Shown piece after piece: positions 21,952 to 22,706 of a stretch of DNA of 22,706 nucleotides. Every line of letters begins with the position of its first letter. Within the stretch, counting starts at the first letter, position 1. The notes under the pieces are model-generated. The model saw nothing but the letters and a program-made list of their open reading frames with translations. It was not told where the DNA came from and made no database searches. Source of the DNA: an uncultured Anaerolineae bacterium. GTDB taxonomy: Bacteria > Chloroflexota > Anaerolineae > Anaerolineales > Villigracilaceae. A program made the position numbers and the translations under genes. Location: contig CAINXK010000171.1 of NCBI GenBank assembly GCA_903854805.1, positions 1 to 22,706 of the forward strand, in the 5' to 3' direction.

Positions 21952-22706
21952 ATGCAGCCCAATGTGATTATAGACGGAAATAATCTGGCCCAAATTAAAT
22001 ATAGTTTGCAAGGTAAACCCGTCACGATCGAGTATGATCGTGCAATCATACGGGCCCTGGCTGCATGGGCAGAATGTCAGCGTGAAGCCTGTCCCGTCGA
22101 TCTGTTTCTTGATCCTCGCATGGTCATTCCTGAAAGGGCTGGCCGGGTTTTTGTGCATGTGGCTGAACCGGGTGAAAAAGCTGACCCGCATATCAAGGAT
22201 TACGTGCGTCACTGCGTGATGAGCAAAAAGCCCTGTATAGTGATTACAGATGATGATGATTTGACGGATTATGCCTGTAAACAGGGTGCAGGTGTGATCA
22301 ATGTCAGTGAATTTATCAAATTTCCCAATTTCCTCAATCTCCCCTCTTCTGATTTTGAAAAAGAATCCTACCCTTATTTAATAAATATTAGTCCTGAGCC
22401 CGTTGTATCACAGCTCGAATCAGGGTTTGCCATGCGGGCCTCGGTGAATTCTTTCGGCAAAAGGCTTCAAAAAATAAACAATATCGCTGCGCCAGGGTTG
22501 TTGGATGTACATCAGAGAACCTATCAAAGATTGATGAATACATCCGAAAGAGAAGCGGATCACCATACCGAAAACGCATTGCTGGATGGCGATCCGATCC
22601 CGGTCAATAAACAAATGGTCCGGCTCAATCTTGATAGATGGCCTTTGGAAGACGGTTTTCAAGTGCTAACAAAAATGATATGCTCCCAACACAAAAAAGA
22701 GTATCA
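21952..22706 (+). CDS. NYN/PIN-like ribonuclease-domain protein (partial, runs off the right edge)
   Basis: 251 complete codons are open from ATG 21952 to the end of the window. The N-terminal domain matches the NYN (YacP-like) nuclease fold: NVIIDGNNLAQIKYSLQG at 4-21 with Asp8 and Asn10, VDLFLDPR at 49-56, EPGEKADPHIKDYVRHCVMSKKPCIVITDDDDLTDYACKQGAGVINVSEFI at 72-122 with Asp78, Asp100 and Asp101 as likely metal ligands. Such domains are metal-dependent RNA or DNA endonucleases. Residues 123 onward do not match a domain I recognise. No in-frame start lies upstream because of a TGA at 21922-21924, and the ribosome-binding site is weak. A 97-bp gap separates it from the hypothetical operon, so co-transcription is uncertain. 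Confidence 0.72.
   Translation, partial: MQPNVIIDGNNLAQIKYSLQGKPVTIEYDRAIIRALAAWAECQREACPVDLFLDPRMVIPERAGRVFVHVAEPGEKADPHIKDYVRHCVMSKKPCIVITDDDDLTDYACKQGAGVINVSEFIKFPNFLNLPSSDFEKESYPYLINISPEPVVSQLESGFAMRASVNSFGKRLQKINNIAAPGLLDVHQRTYQRLMNTSEREADHHTENALLDGDPIPVNKQMVRLNLDRWPLEDGFQVLTKMICSQHKKEY

Noticed and set aside
1..22706. CRISPR array or insertion sequence
   Set aside because: No regularly spaced direct repeats and no transposase with flanking inverted repeats were seen; the recombinase is the only mobile-element gene.

Overview
The window looks like chromosomal DNA of a moderate-GC bacterium, most likely a member of the Chloroflexota (Anaerolineae-like). This is inferred from gene style, not from any search: an Ala/Pro-rich lipoprotein-anchored peptide-binding protein, COG4586/4587/3694-type exporters, and a run of conserved unknown genes of the kind seen in that phylum. 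No ribosomal or phylogenetic marker is present, so the assignment is tentative.

Layout, left to right. (1) Positions 1-367 carry no gene but two facing clusters of DnaA-box-like 9-mers, with a strong promoter-like element and a perfect 15-bp terminator hairpin between them. This may be a replication origin or a DnaA-controlled promoter region. (2) Positions 368-1994 (minus strand) hold a two-gene unit: a deoxynucleoside kinase followed by a Pol-beta-type nucleotidyltransferase. (3) Positions 2097-6026 (plus) hold a tightly coupled surface-polysaccharide or glycan operon: hexapeptide acyltransferase, GT4 glycosyltransferase, SnoaL/NTF2-like protein, FkbM methyltransferase and a second glycosyltransferase, mostly joined by ATGA stop/start overlaps. 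(4) Positions 6070-12280 (plus) hold an M20 metallohydrolase overlapping a DDAH/amidinotransferase-fold hydrolase, then, after a leader with two promoter-like elements, a lipoprotein substrate-binding protein and two Dpp/Opp-type permeases. Together they suggest uptake and hydrolysis of a peptide or acylated, guanidino-containing compound, but the importer's ATPases are not in the window. (5) Positions 12456-15031 hold a three-gene ABC-2 exporter of the COG4586/4587/3694 type with its own promoter. (6) Positions 15146-15347 hold two tandem serine tRNAs (UGA and GCU), followed by a strong terminator.

(7) Positions 15538-17925 (minus) look like an accessory or mobile-element region: a small protein, a large serine recombinase whose reading frame is broken twice with compensating shifts, a two-TM protein, and a fragment resembling the start of a CHAT-type protease protein lying in frame directly after the TM protein's stop codon. 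(8) Positions 18308-21854 (plus) hold a compact five-gene operon: an AbiEi-like winged-helix regulator whose promoter carries a perfect palindrome at the expected transcription start, then four conserved proteins of unknown function, the last two apparently paralogous to each other. (9) A NYN/YacP-like ribonuclease-domain gene starts at 21952 and runs off the right edge.

The best candidate for something undescribed is region 8: a solitary AbiEi-type regulator with no AbiEii nucleotidyltransferase partner, heading unknown genes and followed by a putative ribonuclease. The best candidate for a structural landmark is the DnaA-box region at the left edge.
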